Shown: positions 36,538 through 46,802, numbered from the stretch's first letter. The stretch is DNA of 64,000 bases from Calonectria ilicicola (GCA_020809705.1 CP085831.1:62001-126000); one strand, 5' to 3'. Notes: generated from the sequence alone by a model not told the origin. Numbers and translations are program-made.

Positions 36538-38117
36538 TTACAACAAAGCTATTGAAAATTGAGATACTTGGCTCTGATCTTCAGAATTAGACACCTCTAT
36601 ATGACGCATGTTCATATATTCGCTGAGTGAGAATTCCAGTTGCGTGGACCTGTCACATTTCCATTTCTTGTCCAAAAAGTCTGCTGCCTTTTTCAGAATA
36701 TCTGATCTCCATGTCTCATAATTCTTTCGAAGCCTACTCATAATAAGGCGTTGATGCGGTACAAAAACTGACGACATGCCGCGATGAATAACGGCCAGCA
36801 CAAAATGTTATTGACTGGCGAGTTTGGGGGCACGAGGTCAAGAGTCGTTACAAATTGCTCCACAATCTCTTGAATATAAATTGAATGATCTGGAAGTTGC
36901 GGATTTGACACCTTTCTGACGTGAATCAAGGATCCGAGGCGATAGAGTTCAGACGCGATTCCTTCGTCTGCAGATGCCGGCGTGAGATTCTCATTGTGAA
37001 GCATGAGACAACTTTCAAGCATTTTCAGCTCGCAAATGGTTGCTTCGTCGAGCTTTTCGCATAAACTTGCGCTGTGAGTGAGTTTCAAAACCCTCAACAT
37101 TAAAGAAAAAACATGGCGTGACTGCTGGCCCAGCAGAACACCCTGGTAGGAATTGTCCGAGAATAATGGGGAACTGAAAATGTGCAATCCCAAGTTCAAC
37201 GGTAACTTATCGCCTTGGGCAAAAGCCGTCAAGGTGAAAAAGTAGCAAAATAATTCCAAGATGAGCCCACGCAGGCGTATGTCGGGCGCTTTTTTGAAAC
37301 AACTCCAGGCACATAGGTTTGCCGCCGCATTGAGATGCGGGATGATTCTCTCACGTTCACTATAATTGACAGCCTATTTGCTTTGTTAATACCAGGTCAG
37401 ATAAGATAACTATATCACGAAGTCTCTGTCACTCACTTCATGCGCACATATAAGCATAATGGCCAGTAGGACATCGTCTCCTATTTTTCAGGAATCAGTA
37501 ATGTTAAAGACGAGAGGGGACGAAGATTTGTCACCATCTAGAGGTATATATTCCTCAGAGTCTGAGGGTAAAGTAGCCTTCTCGAGTTCCAGGCCGATTC
37601 CGGCCACAGCCTGGCCGTAGAATCCGTGCATCAAGTTGGCCATGTCCGAACTTGCAGGCTGCCATTTGCCCATGTCACCTGAGGCTAGTGCCAAAACACA
37701 ATTCATGACTATTGGATTTCGAAGTGCAACTGGCATGACAATCTCCGAGCATGCATCGACTCTTTCATTGCCGCCAGACGTGAGCCAAAGAGGACTAGTC
37801 GCATGAAAGTATGATAATAGCATCTGCTTGGTAGTTGTGGGCGGCACAGCAAAAATTGTAATGCCAGACTCCAACTCTTGAGGGACGCCAAAGTCTTTGT
37901 TGTTACGAGGTTGCCGCCGTGCCACCTGACGTCGACGAGGTATCTCGCGCTGCCAATTGCAGGGCAGATCTCTATCCACGCATGCTTTACAACGCGGGTG
38001 CTCCTCGTCGCACTTCCGCTTCCTTTGACGACATTGTTGACAGCCGGATCTTGATCGTCGGCCAACGGCAGACGTTTTTGGTGGGTCAAGTGTCTGAGAA
38101 GAGGATCTAGGCTCCAT
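36538..38117 (-). CDS. Zn2Cys6 transcription factor with a likely frameshift near the C-terminus
   Basis: Exons are 38117-37535, 37480-37437 and 37373 onward. The zinc cluster CQQCRQRKRKCDEEHPRC lies near residues 26-43, preceded by SRSG. The later part has the usual acidic, helical fungal-specific domain (DDVLLAIMLICAHE restored by splicing). In frame, the protein stops at 36738 (420 residues), just after WPLFIAACRQF. The expected continuation (PHQRLIMSRLRKNYETW and so on to 36538) is in another frame. One missing base in the T5 run (A5 on the plus strand, 36763-36767) explains this. Either a recent truncation of about 65 residues or a sequence error. It lies beside two sugar acetyltransferases and a maltase and could regulate them. 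Confidence 0.8.
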
Positions 38118-39510
38118 ATCCGGATGTAGTCTATGATTGATTGGGGCTGGCCGTGTCGCACATGAGCGAAGAGGCGGATGACATTGCACTTGAGGGGGAC
38201 ACGAAATTTGCCTTTGGTCACATGACTTTACAAGTTCCAGGCGTTAGCAGCGGTCATATCAAAGCCCGCCGCCTAATGATGTCCCGTGCGTTGGCAGACT
38301 TTTGGCTATCGATGGTGCCAAAACACCTTGTGAAACCCGCCGTATGACTAGCCATCGCTTATGGCGATTCTGTGCGGCTTGTCTCCTGTGGAAATTCACC
38401 TGCGGTCGGGCCACTGGACGACGTGGCCAGGCATATATTTACTAGACCAATTGTTCCTTATTTTCTAGAGCAAGCGTGCCATTTATCTACGGGCCTCCGG
38501 TCTGTCCGGAAGAATCAGCTGTAAAACGGGCATGTCCGCGTTGTTGTGACCGGTGAGCGGATGGCTCCGTGTGGCGAGAGTCACTAAACAACTCACACAA
38601 CTCGCTGAACTGGTCTCCACCGTCGGGTACTTAAAACCGAGATGGATTAAGCGCGTTTTTGCAAGTGGGACCATCTGAATGATTCGTCAGTCGTGCGACT
38701 TCCAAGCACCGCGTTTGTCAAGTAAATGTGATGTACCACTCAAGTCCAATGTAGATAGTCGCCGTCGGCTGTTGCATTTATCCCAAGTCAATGTCTACGT
38801 GTCAAAATCAGTGGCGGTGAAGCAGGCCTGCACAAGTCCACACACACACCATGGGGCCAATGCGCCATTGAGTTCTGAGACATCCACGTATTGAGCGAGA
38901 ACAGACCAACTTGCCTTCATAGGATCAATATGTTCCTCGGTTTCGTTTTGTGTTAAAAATAAAGTAGAAGTTACTTTTATAACCAAATAAAATTGGACCT
39001 CCCGAAGGACCAATTAGATTCAGGATCCTAGATGGCCACACCAGATCTCCAGCGCAAAACATGGATTCTATTAACATTTAAAGATCTGCGGGGCAATATG
39101 GGGCTTTGCTCTGTTCCCATATTTTCTAATTACAGTAAAGTCCTTCTTCCAATTCTCCGTCTGGTTTTACCGAGCAAGCCACCCGTACCCCTCACTTCAT
39201 ATTATCCACAACCAGGGGACAGACTAAACAGTATTCATGAAAAACGAGTTGAGTCTGCTGACTGACCATCCCCCAGGTTGATGTCGGGCCGAGATCTCCG
39301 CCAGCACGACCTTGGCATTGCACCGAGAAGCAGCGTACCATGAACGCTAGGCATGTACGGTGTTTCTCACAAACAAGCTAGCTAGTCAGGATCATTGGAC
39401 CCACAAGTACCCGATGAAGTTACATGAGATCAATTGGAGGGGGGGTGTCTGCAGTAGCTATTGAATCATTGCCATCCAGTGATACCAGGCAAGCTTGTAT
39501 CTTGGCATAT
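38118..39510. other. Intergenic, about 1.4 kb
   Basis: This holds the promoter of the Zn2Cys6 gene on the left and the 3' region of the maltase gene on the right. The short open frames (for example 38679-38894 and 39032-39265) have no recognisable content. Confidence 0.5.
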
Positions 39511-41325
39511 CTAATTAGCCAAAATATGATACTCGACGCGATAAACACGTCCTTCGAAAGGTGCCAACGCGGTATCTTGATCATCAGACCCGTGAGTTCC
39601 CATCATGAAGTTCAGCTTTATATCTGTGCCAGGCTCAAAACCAAGTTCCATCGCATCGGGCACCAGCCATTGCGTTTGCATTGTGGTGAAGTTTAGAATA
39701 ACGAGGGCCACCTCTGAAGTCGGTTCTTTAACTTCTTTGAGAAACATCATGACATCCTCATCCTCTGGCCGTATATTTCTGTAGTCTCCATATACGAATA
39801 AGTCCGGGTTGGCTTTGCGGAAATGCAGGACCTTGCACCAGAACGAATAGACACTGTCAGGGTCCCTCAGTTGGCATTCAACATTGATATCCTCGGCAAG
39901 AGGATGAGGCTTCATCCAAGGCTCGTGAATGTCTCCTTTGGTCAGTGTTGAAAATCCACCATATGGAGCATTACCATTCCAAACAATTGGGATGCGAGCT
40001 TGATCGCGTGCGAGGTGCTGAAGCCCGGTAAAAGCTTTGTCCAAGCGGTTTGCATCATCGCCGTACATTTCTTTAATGTGTTGCAAGTAGAGAAGGCTGT
40101 TGACATCAACGTAATTTTCCATGGGATAGGAATCTTTCGGTGCATTGACAGTGCCAATTTCTTGCCCTTGGAAAACATACTGCGTGCCGGTCAAGCAAGC
40201 TTGCAAAAGAGCCAGTAATTTTGCACCGTGCTTTCGGTGTTGCATTTTGTCATTTGTAAATCGACTTACACTTCTGGCCAGATCATGGTTTTCCAAAAAC
40301 ACAGTCGTCCATCCATCAGTGCCCTGAATGAGCTGTTGCAAGCTAGCGACGGCCGTCTTGAATTCACTTAGCGTGTGCGTTGGCAGAGTAATGTTGAACC
40401 GATCCGATAGGCTTATATTCAATTCCACGACGTCGAACTGAAAGACCATGGAAAGCTGTTTTCGTGAAGCCCGAACATATTCGAGAATTTTGCCTGGGTC
40501 AGGGGTGGCGGGAAGTTCGCCGACAGTAATAGCATTATATCTTTCCAGTATCGTATTTATTTCCCTGATAAATTCGTGAATTCGAGGACCGTTGCAGTAC
40601 ATGGTTGGATCGAACTGATACTTGGCCGTCGGGTCTATAATAGGTGCGTCCGGAAGGCCAGGAAGCTTGGAATGAAGATTGACCAAATCCACTCGGAAGC
40701 CATCTACTCCTCTGCGAAGCCAGCTCTCGATCGCGGACTCGTAAATTGCTTTTCTGCACTCTTCATTCTCCCAGTTCAGGTCTGGCATCTCCACCGCGTA
40801 TAAATGTAGATAGTATTGTTGGCGCAAATCATCCCACTGCCATGCACTCCCAGTCCCGAAACAGGAGCGCCAGTTGTTAGGCGGTAGACGCTCGTTTGTC
40901 GTTGGGCAGTGGCGAGCTGGTCGCCATATGTACCAGTCAGACTTTGGGTTGTCGAGCGAAGATCTCGACTCTTTGAACCAGGAATGCTGGTCAGAGGTGT
41001 GGTTTATGACCAGATCCATCATAATTTTCATACCCCTCTTATGGACTTCATGAATAAGAAGCTCAATGTCTTGCATCGTGCCATAGGGGCGATGGATATT
41101 TTCATAGTTGGAAATATCGTATCCCATATCAATCTGGGGACTTTCGTACACAGGACATACCCAGATAATGTCAACACCCAAGTCCTTGAGATAGTCAAGT
41201 TTGGAGATTATTCCTTGCAAATCGCCAATGCCGTCACCATTGGAATCACAGAAGGAGGCGGGATAAATTTGATAAACAATCGCCTCTTTCCACCAGGTTT
41301 TGACATGTCCATTGACGGTAGGCAT
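39511..41325 (-). CDS. Alpha-glucosidase / oligo-1,6-glucosidase (maltase), GH13
   Basis: A single exon of 604 residues, the usual length for fungal cytosolic maltases, with no signal peptide. Motifs run in GH13 order: DIIWVCPVYESPQ, MMDLVINHTSDQHSWF, GFRVDLVNL with the nucleophile Asp near 213, ITVGELPATPD with the acid/base Glu near 270, and FLENHDLARSV with the third Asp near 348. The enzyme hydrolyses alpha-glucosidic bonds of imported maltose, isomaltose or sucrose-like sugars. It is divergent from a maltose-acetyltransferase-like gene 418 bp away. A Zn2Cys6 gene and another acetyltransferase of the same family are further left. Substrate preference cannot be fixed from the sequence alone. 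Confidence 0.93.
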   Translation of the reverse strand: MPTVNGHVKTWWKEAIVYQIYPASFCDSNGDGIGDLQGIISKLDYLKDLGVDIIWVCPVYESPQIDMGYDISNYENIHRPYGTMQDIELLIHEVHKRGMKIMMDLVINHTSDQHSWFKESRSSLDNPKSDWYIWRPARHCPTTNERLPPNNWRSCFGTGSAWQWDDLRQQYYLHLYAVEMPDLNWENEECRKAIYESAIESWLRRGVDGFRVDLVNLHSKLPGLPDAPIIDPTAKYQFDPTMYCNGPRIHEFIREINTILERYNAITVGELPATPDPGKILEYVRASRKQLSMVFQFDVVELNISLSDRFNITLPTHTLSEFKTAVASLQQLIQGTDGWTTVFLENHDLARSVSRFTNDKMQHRKHGAKLLALLQACLTGTQYVFQGQEIGTVNAPKDSYPMENYVDVNSLLYLQHIKEMYGDDANRLDKAFTGLQHLARDQARIPIVWNGNAPYGGFSTLTKGDIHEPWMKPHPLAEDINVECQLRDPDSVYSFWCKVLHFRKANPDLFVYGDYRNIRPEDEDVMMFLKEVKEPTSEVALVILNFTTMQTQWLVPDAMELGFEPGTDIKLNFMMGTHGSDDQDTALAPFEGRVYRVEYHILAN

Positions 41326-41743
41326 GGTTGAGCAATTAGTTCCGAAAGTCGAGTAGGTATAGGTGCACTATCAGATGGTGAAAGATTACGGTCGTATGCA
41401 GAATATTAATATAGAGATCTCATTATTTATACAATAAATATCCCAACTGATTACGTACCTGATGGTCATTCTTTCCCCTCCCTGTATAGCCATACCCCCC
41501 TCCCTTAAACGCCCTTTGCAGAAGTGGGGTCAGTGCCTAACATGTCTCTCCAAATTAGGTAGTTAGCAATAGCATTCCCTTGAAGGCTAAGAAAAGGCGT
41601 GTACTGTTGGTCTGCATGAAGCGGGGGAACCTCACGTCCTCCCAGTGATTTAAGTCGCCGAGTTTCCCTTTGCAATCTGCTCAGCTTGATTTTTCAATCT
41701 CACTCTCAAGAGCGATTTATATTTCCCGAAAAGTTTATTAAAT
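41326..41743. promoter_or_regulatory. Divergent promoter between maltase and acetyltransferase
   Basis: 418 bp between divergent start codons; the two genes may be co-regulated from here. No operator was assigned by eye. Confidence 0.5.
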
Positions 41744-42511
41744 ATGGCCGCGACCGAAATAGACGCGAAAATTGTTGAATTCGCAAAAACCCTTAATAAT
41801 ACACCATGGTGCGATAATTACGAGAAGATGATATCAGGAGTCCTGTCAGTCATCAACGTTGGCCCTCATTCTCCTTGGTCAAAGTCACTAAATGTGGTAG
41901 GTATGATGCAATGGTCCCTGAACTAGACAACGCCCGATTCAAAGCCCGCAAGTTTGTGAACAAATACAACAACTACTTCCCAGACGATGCAACATCATCA
42001 AGTTTGACCGCCGACAGAGAGGCTATGCTCAAACAGATTATCGGTCATGTTGGAAAAGGCATATATATTGAACCTCCTTTCAGCATCGACTACGGCGGCA
42101 ACATTTCGATTGGCGATGGTTTCTACTCAAATTTCGGGTAAGGACCGTCTTGAGCCCCGGGTCATTAATTATTTCTCATCATTTTATGCATTTAGTCTCG
42201 TCATATTGGACTGCAGCATTGTCAAGATTGGAAATCGGGTAATGTTCGGTCCCTCAGTGTCCATCTTCGCGGCGACACATGAGACTGGGGTTCTTTCACG
42301 CCGCCAAGGTGTTGAGTACGCCAAACCTGTTGCAATTGGAGATGACTGTTGGATTGGTGGAAATGTCACCATCATGCCTGGCGTGACAATTGGAAAGGGC
42401 TGCACGGTCGGGGCTGGCAGCATCGTTACCAAGGACATCCCTGACTTTTCAGTGGCAATTGGATCACCAGCCAGGGTAGTGAAGACGGTTGATGCTGTGC
42501 CTGACCTTTAG
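41744..42511 (+). CDS. Maltose O-acetyltransferase-like hexapeptide acetyltransferase
   Basis: Three exons (41744-41844, 41901-42137, 42196-42511) give 217 residues, typical for this family. Splicing rebuilds the Mac domain as KMISGVLYDAMVPELDNARFK. The hexapeptide helix follows, with PPFSIDYGGNISIGDGFYSN, MFGPSVSIFAATHE (catalytic His), VAIGDDCWIGGNVTIMPG and GAGSIVTKDIP. It should acetylate a mono- or disaccharide, or a related hydroxyl, with acetyl-CoA. In bacteria such enzymes detoxify surplus non-metabolised sugars. Its divergent pairing with a maltase suggests a link with maltose or isomaltose handling here, which is inference. Confidence 0.9.
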
Positions 42512-42757
42512 CCCAGAAATTTTAAGTATCATGACGACACACGCCAAAATTTAGACAAGAAACTGCCTTAATAAGAGTCCAATTCGTGCATCGCTTTGAT
42601 GCTCTGCAACCGCAATGACGCTGTGTGGTTTGGTTGACTCACCATGTGCCGCCTGGACCGTGCCATTCATTCATCTCCACACCAAAATGAGTCATGAGGC
42701 GGAGCCAAGGGCTAGGGCATAAAATGAAAATTAATCACCCAAACCAACATCCAACAA

Positions 42758-42882
42758 AGCAATTTGGCGCAGTGGAAGCGCGGTATGTTTAGAATCCGTT
42801 ATCAGCAGGTTCGAGCTCAAAGCTAACTTACCCAGCCGGGCTCATAACCCGGAGGTCGCACGATCGAAACGTGCAATTGCTA
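42758..42882 (+). tRNA. Initiator tRNA-Met (CAT) split by a 53-bp insert
   Basis: The parts fold to a complete initiator tRNA. The acceptor stem AGCAATT (42758-42764) pairs with AATTGCT (42875-42881). The D arm is GCGC-loop-GCGC (42767-42781), and position 26 is G (42782). The anticodon arm CCGGG-CTCATAA-CCCGG is at 42836-42852, the T arm GCACG-ATCGAAA-CGTGC at 42858-42874, and A73 is at 42882. Initiator marks are A1:U72, the GGG:CCC anticodon stem and A54/A60 in the T loop. Between bases 26 and 27 sits an insert (42783-42835) that must be removed to give a functional tRNA. The internal A box (TGGCGCAGTGG) is upstream of the insert and the B box (GATCGAAAC) downstream. Confidence 0.85.
42783..42835 (+). 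other. Putative spliceosomal-type intron inside the tRNA gene
   Basis: A 53-bp insert that starts GTATGT, has GCTAAC 13 bp before its end and ends CAG. These are the same signals and size as the mRNA introns of neighbouring genes (46-60 bp). It sits between tRNA positions 26 and 27, not at the canonical 37/38 site used by eukaryotic nuclear tRNA introns. It also contains GGTTCGAGCTC (42808-42818), which resembles a pol III B box. Confidence 0.6.
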
Positions 42883-42911
42883 AGCGATTACACATCCTCG
42901 CAAGAGGTCTC

Positions 42912-42918
42912 TTTTTTT
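42912..42918 (+). terminator. RNA polymerase III terminator of the tRNA gene
   Basis: A run of seven T residues 30 bp after the tRNA 3' end, the normal pol III stop signal. Confidence 0.65.
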
Positions 42919-43578
42919 GGCTTGTGTCTTTATTTTTTTTCCCTTTTCATCTATATTGTAATACATCTTTATCATGTATCTCCTCTTTGGAAACCCGGTG
43001 TCAAGGCCTTCATATCAGTTGATTTGGTACCACAATGTCCTTATCAGCCCTCCGGCTTCTCTCTTGTCCACATCCACGTAGCACTGCATTTCTTGCACCC
43101 CGGTTCCGACTGTCTTCTTGACTGTCATCACTGATAAGAAGCTCGGTTCATTAAAGACAGGGAATCATGAATCAAATGAGTTGATATTTGCTTCATAGTC
43201 ATAAATTCGCATTCGTTTTATCGCGCACTTTTGCTCTGCCATTGCAGATCACCATCATCGAACTCTGATACCTTGGTTGAGTCGAACCCTGGTCTCAGTC
43301 AATACAGAGGCTTTAGTAAAAGCAATGCAATGTAAAATACGTAATCTTTCCGATCAAATATAAAGTTTTACAAATCTCTTTATTCTTAATCCTTACCCAC
43401 GATGCAATAGCGTTTGGCGCCTTGCATTCGGCTTGTTCCGAGACAACTTTGCCTCGGTTCGGTCTTCGAGCGGCCATTTGTCATCCGCCAACCCCACCCT
43501 TGTGGCCGAGGGTGCTCCCGCATTAAGTAAAGTTGACAATCAACAACCTCAGAGATAGTTGCATCTCAATTTCATATC
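42919..43578. other. Intergenic with promoter of the thioesterase gene
   Basis: About 660 bp without a recognisable gene; it carries the promoter and leader of the gene starting at 43579. Confidence 0.45.
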
Positions 43579-44559
43579 ATGGCATCAACCATTGCAAAGA
43601 CGCTGGCAGAGCAGGTGAGGGTTCGGGCCATTGGCTTGGACAAGTTCCAAGCCTGCCTGAACCCAGATCGCATGGGGAACACGGCCAACATCGCATACGG
43701 AGGATGCACGCTCGCCGTCGCCATTCATGCAGCTTGCCAAACAGTTGAATCACAGTATCGCCTCTATTCTGCCACAGGAAGCTACCTCGGACCAGCATTC
43801 ATCGACGAAAAATTAGTGTGCTCCGTCCGTCGACTTCGCGACACTAGAACATTTGCGACCAGACAGATCGAAGTGACACAAAAGCAAAACGGAGGCGGAG
43901 ACAGATTGTGCATGATTGTCCTAGCCGATTTTCACAAGGACGCTGAACAACCCTTTTTAACATTCTCGGCCCCTCCTGAGAGGACCTATTCTCCTCCAGA
44001 AAAATGTGCCGACCCTCGGGAGTACGGCAAACAAATGATTCAGCAGGGCGCCATTTCCGAGGAAGAATTGGCCAACTACACAAAAACATTTAGCCTTATG
44101 TTTCGCTTCTTTGATACTGTTCTCCCCTTGGAAGGAGTTGGGGCCAACAACCTATTCGGCGCAGCCAAGCGAGTAAAAACCGACCAAGATGACCTTCCTC
44201 TTACTTCCAAGACATCAGCGGACTGGTTTCGCTCCAAGTCTCATATTAGCGACCGATGGGATCATTATGCAGGCATGGCATTTATGATGGATGCATACAT
44301 GTCATTTTTGCCGCTTGCACACAACGGCATGTTCCTTGAGGACGCGGGGCCATGCTCTAGCCTTGATTTTGCACTGCGTTTCTTTACCACAGATATTAAT
44401 CTGAATAATTGGCATCTCCGTGAGGTGAAGGCAATCGTCGGGGATAACTCAAGGGTATATACTGAGGGCCGCCTTTGGGACCAGTCTGGAGTCATGGTGG
44501 CCAACATGACCCAACAATCCATTCTCAGACCCAAGCCTATGGCCAAACCATCACTGTAA
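43579..44559 (+). CDS. Acyl-CoA thioesterase, TesB-like (double hotdog)
   Basis: A single exon of 326 residues. The N-terminal hotdog begins with GNTANIAYGGCTLAVAIHAA, followed by YSATGSYLGPAFIDEKLVC and TRTFATRQIEVTQ. The second hotdog ends with WDQSGVMVANMTQQSILR, which matches the end of TesB/ACOT8-type enzymes, including the Gln of the catalytic Asp-Thr-Gln set. It should hydrolyse acyl-CoA to the free acid and CoA. The C-terminus PSL is not a standard PTS1 signal, so peroxisomal location is not supported by the tail. Length is normal. It has no clear link to its neighbours. Confidence 0.85.
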   Translation: MASTIAKTLAEQVRVRAIGLDKFQACLNPDRMGNTANIAYGGCTLAVAIHAACQTVESQYRLYSATGSYLGPAFIDEKLVCSVRRLRDTRTFATRQIEVTQKQNGGGDRLCMIVLADFHKDAEQPFLTFSAPPERTYSPPEKCADPREYGKQMIQQGAISEEELANYTKTFSLMFRFFDTVLPLEGVGANNLFGAAKRVKTDQDDLPLTSKTSADWFRSKSHISDRWDHYAGMAFMMDAYMSFLPLAHNGMFLEDAGPCSSLDFALRFFTTDINLNNWHLREVKAIVGDNSRVYTEGRLWDQSGVMVANMTQQSILRPKPMAKPSL

Positions 44560-45036
44560 GGCGAGCTCAAATTCGGTTTATTTCGGTGGTAAGAGTGCCC
44601 TAGCTAGAGCAGCGCGTTTAACATGGCCATGAAGAACCCTAGAATATTTATCGGGTCATGAATTCACAGTATTTGAGTTAGATCTCTTTTTATTTAATAT
44701 GCGTTTAATATTTTCCCTTGGTTTATAATGAATGCCGAGTAAATTATATGCTGGAAATGGGTTCTCCAAACATCGCTTAGAATCGTTGGCGTTGATTCCT
44801 GCTACGCATGTTTTCATGTGAAGAGTATCTCATTCCACCATGTCCGTGTTGATTAATCCAGTTTCAAAAACCAACCGTTTATCCATTTTTTTTTTAAAAA
44901 AAAATCTTATCAAAATATTAATTTATACTTGTAGACACGATTTATATGGACAATGTATAAGTATATTCTTTTTTACAAAAGTGTTCATGGCAAAAACCGA
45001 CCGAGCTATAGGGTAGTTGTGATATCCACTTAAATT

Positions 45037-45863
45037 GCTGACAAATTTGGCTTGAAGTCACGCACGGATGGATGGGTGAATGGCAGTTCATCAGATTTGT
45101 CAGCGACTTTTTTGGCCTCATCTCCAAGTCACCCCTTTTCACTCCGCACATGAGGACGGTATTTTACCACCAATCTTGCATCATGCAGTAGGTATCCTCT
45201 TGATATATGATGGGGATTAAATTAGTCTGTATTTCTCAATACATAATCTAGGAGCATTCCGACAAAATTCATGTTTCGATTGACTTGGAAGTGACCTTGT
45301 TGTCATCGGCTCTCTCGGCAATGTGATTTTGAGATGTTTCCCACTATAGGATTGTCTCCGCCATCTAATTCTGGTCAAGCAGACTCTTTGGTGGTAGGTA
45401 CCATAAAGATACCTCTGGCTTGCCTGGGAAACGGGCTCCTCTCCGCCCCCATGTCCATTTTTACCTTGCCCACAAAGGAACTGGATTACAAATTTGGATT
45501 TGCGCCTTCCTCGGGTTGGACGACAATGGAGCCGTGCTCCCTTGAGAGGGGTAAGGGTGAGGCAAATTTGTCATCAGCATGCTCAACAAAATGGTGCAGA
45601 GGCTAGTGTCGCTGGTGCCAAATTTGTCATCTCGTTGACCAATTAGGTGGTCGATAGACTAGGTGGTTGTGGAGGGATGATGGAGGGATGCCATCATGGC
45701 TCCCAGTGACAACCTAGGTACAAAGCACAATACTGAGGCTTATGCGCTAGGTTCATGTACCTTCAGCGAGTGCGACCTTTTCTTCTCTCGGCGTTAAAGC
45801 AATGACGGAGTTGCTATGGCCGAAGTTCTTGGCTAGCAGAGTGTTGGGATGAAATTTGTCAGC
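45037..45863. repeat. Five scattered copies of a CAAATTTGTCA(G/T)C motif
   Basis: Copies are at 45037-45050 (reverse), 45092-45104 (one mismatch), 45563-45575, 45618-45631 and 45851-45863. A partial reverse copy is at 45489-45498. The core AAATTTGTCA is an 10-base string that should be rare, yet it recurs in under 900 bp of upstream DNA. It could be a regulator-binding site set or the remains of a dispersed repeat. I did not see it at this density elsewhere in the window. Confidence 0.5.
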
Positions 45864-45898
45864 GCAAGTACTACATTGGTTCATTCGTTCAGAGATTG

Positions 45899-45906
45899 TA
45901 TAAAAG
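45899..45906 (+). promoter_or_regulatory. TATA box of the isochorismatase-fold gene
   Basis: TATAAAAG lies 84 bp upstream of the start codon at 45983, a textbook position and sequence. Confidence 0.6.
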
Positions 45907-45982
45907 AGTGCTGACCCTCTTACGTAGAGCACCGATCGTAATCCATTCACAAACTGAGCCTTCATTCGAAAAAAAATCAAAC

Positions 45983-46802
45983 ATGTCCCCCCAGCGTACC
46001 GCCGTTGTCTTGATTGACCTCTACAATGACTTTCTTCACCCCGACGGCAAAGTATACCCTCTCGTCAAAGAGTCTCTCGTCGCTACGGACACCACTACTC
46101 ACCTGAAGGAGCTTGTGACTGCTGCACGCCAGAATAAGATTCCTATTTACTACGCAATGCATCAGCAGTACAAAGAGGGAAATTATATGGGCTGGGAGCG
46201 AATGAACGCATCGACTTCCGGGATCGAGAAGTCAAAGGCTTTTGAAGTAGGCAGTTGGGGAGCGGAATTTTTCCAAGGCTTGGAGCCAGATATTTTGGGC
46301 AACGGTGACGTGGTTGCATCTAAGCACTGGAATAGCAGGTAAGTTTAGCCAAGAAGTCTGTTTTCGCCCTACTAATGGTTGGTGTCTGATGGCTAGTGGA
46401 TTTGCCAACACTGATCTCGATTACCAACTTCACCAACGTGGCATCACGCATTTGGTAATGACAGGCATGGTCGCAAACACGTGCTTGGAGTCGACTGCAA
46501 GATATGCGAGAGAGCTGTAAGTGAAATCTCTCTTTGTAACCAATCCCCTTCTGCGCATAACTAACCAATCGATATCATCTGGGGATCAGTGGCTACCATG
46601 TTACACTTCTGTAAGTCTCTCATATTTCTTGACTGTATTTCATAGCTGACATGTGCCAAGATCCGATGGAACTGCCGGATTCTCCACTGAGACCAAGGAT
46701 GCGGCTGTTAATCTCATTTGGCCGCTAATTGTCGACAAGGTCATGACTGTTGATCAATGGATCTTGGCCCAAAAGGAAAGTGCGGCGTCTGCCAAGATTT
46801 GA
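45983..46802 (+). CDS. Isochorismatase-family cysteine hydrolase
   Basis: Four exons (45983-46338, 46397-46516, 46590-46610, 46661-46802) give 212 residues. The third exon is only 21 bp, but the frame and sequence (GYHVTLL then SDGTAGFS) fit the family. Catalytic landmarks are the Asp in [10 protein letters not shown], the Lys in VVASKHWNS and the Cys in [13 protein letters not shown]. Relatives include isochorismatases, nicotinamidases and amide hydrolases such as those acting on carbamoyl groups, so the substrate is open. No signal peptide, so cytosolic. A strong TATA box and the motif cluster upstream suggest regulated expression. Confidence 0.88.

Larger units (their letters stand above)
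44560..45982. other. Intergenic, with a recurring AAATTTGTCA motif
   Basis: About 1.4 kb before the isochorismatase-fold gene. The frame 45334-45606 is open but unrecognised. The main content is a repeated motif described in its own entry, and a TATA box near the right end. Confidence 0.5.

Noticed and set aside
42783..42835. The tRNA insert read as part of a second overlapping tRNA
   Set aside because: No anticodon stem or T stem can be paired using the insert, despite the B-box-like word.
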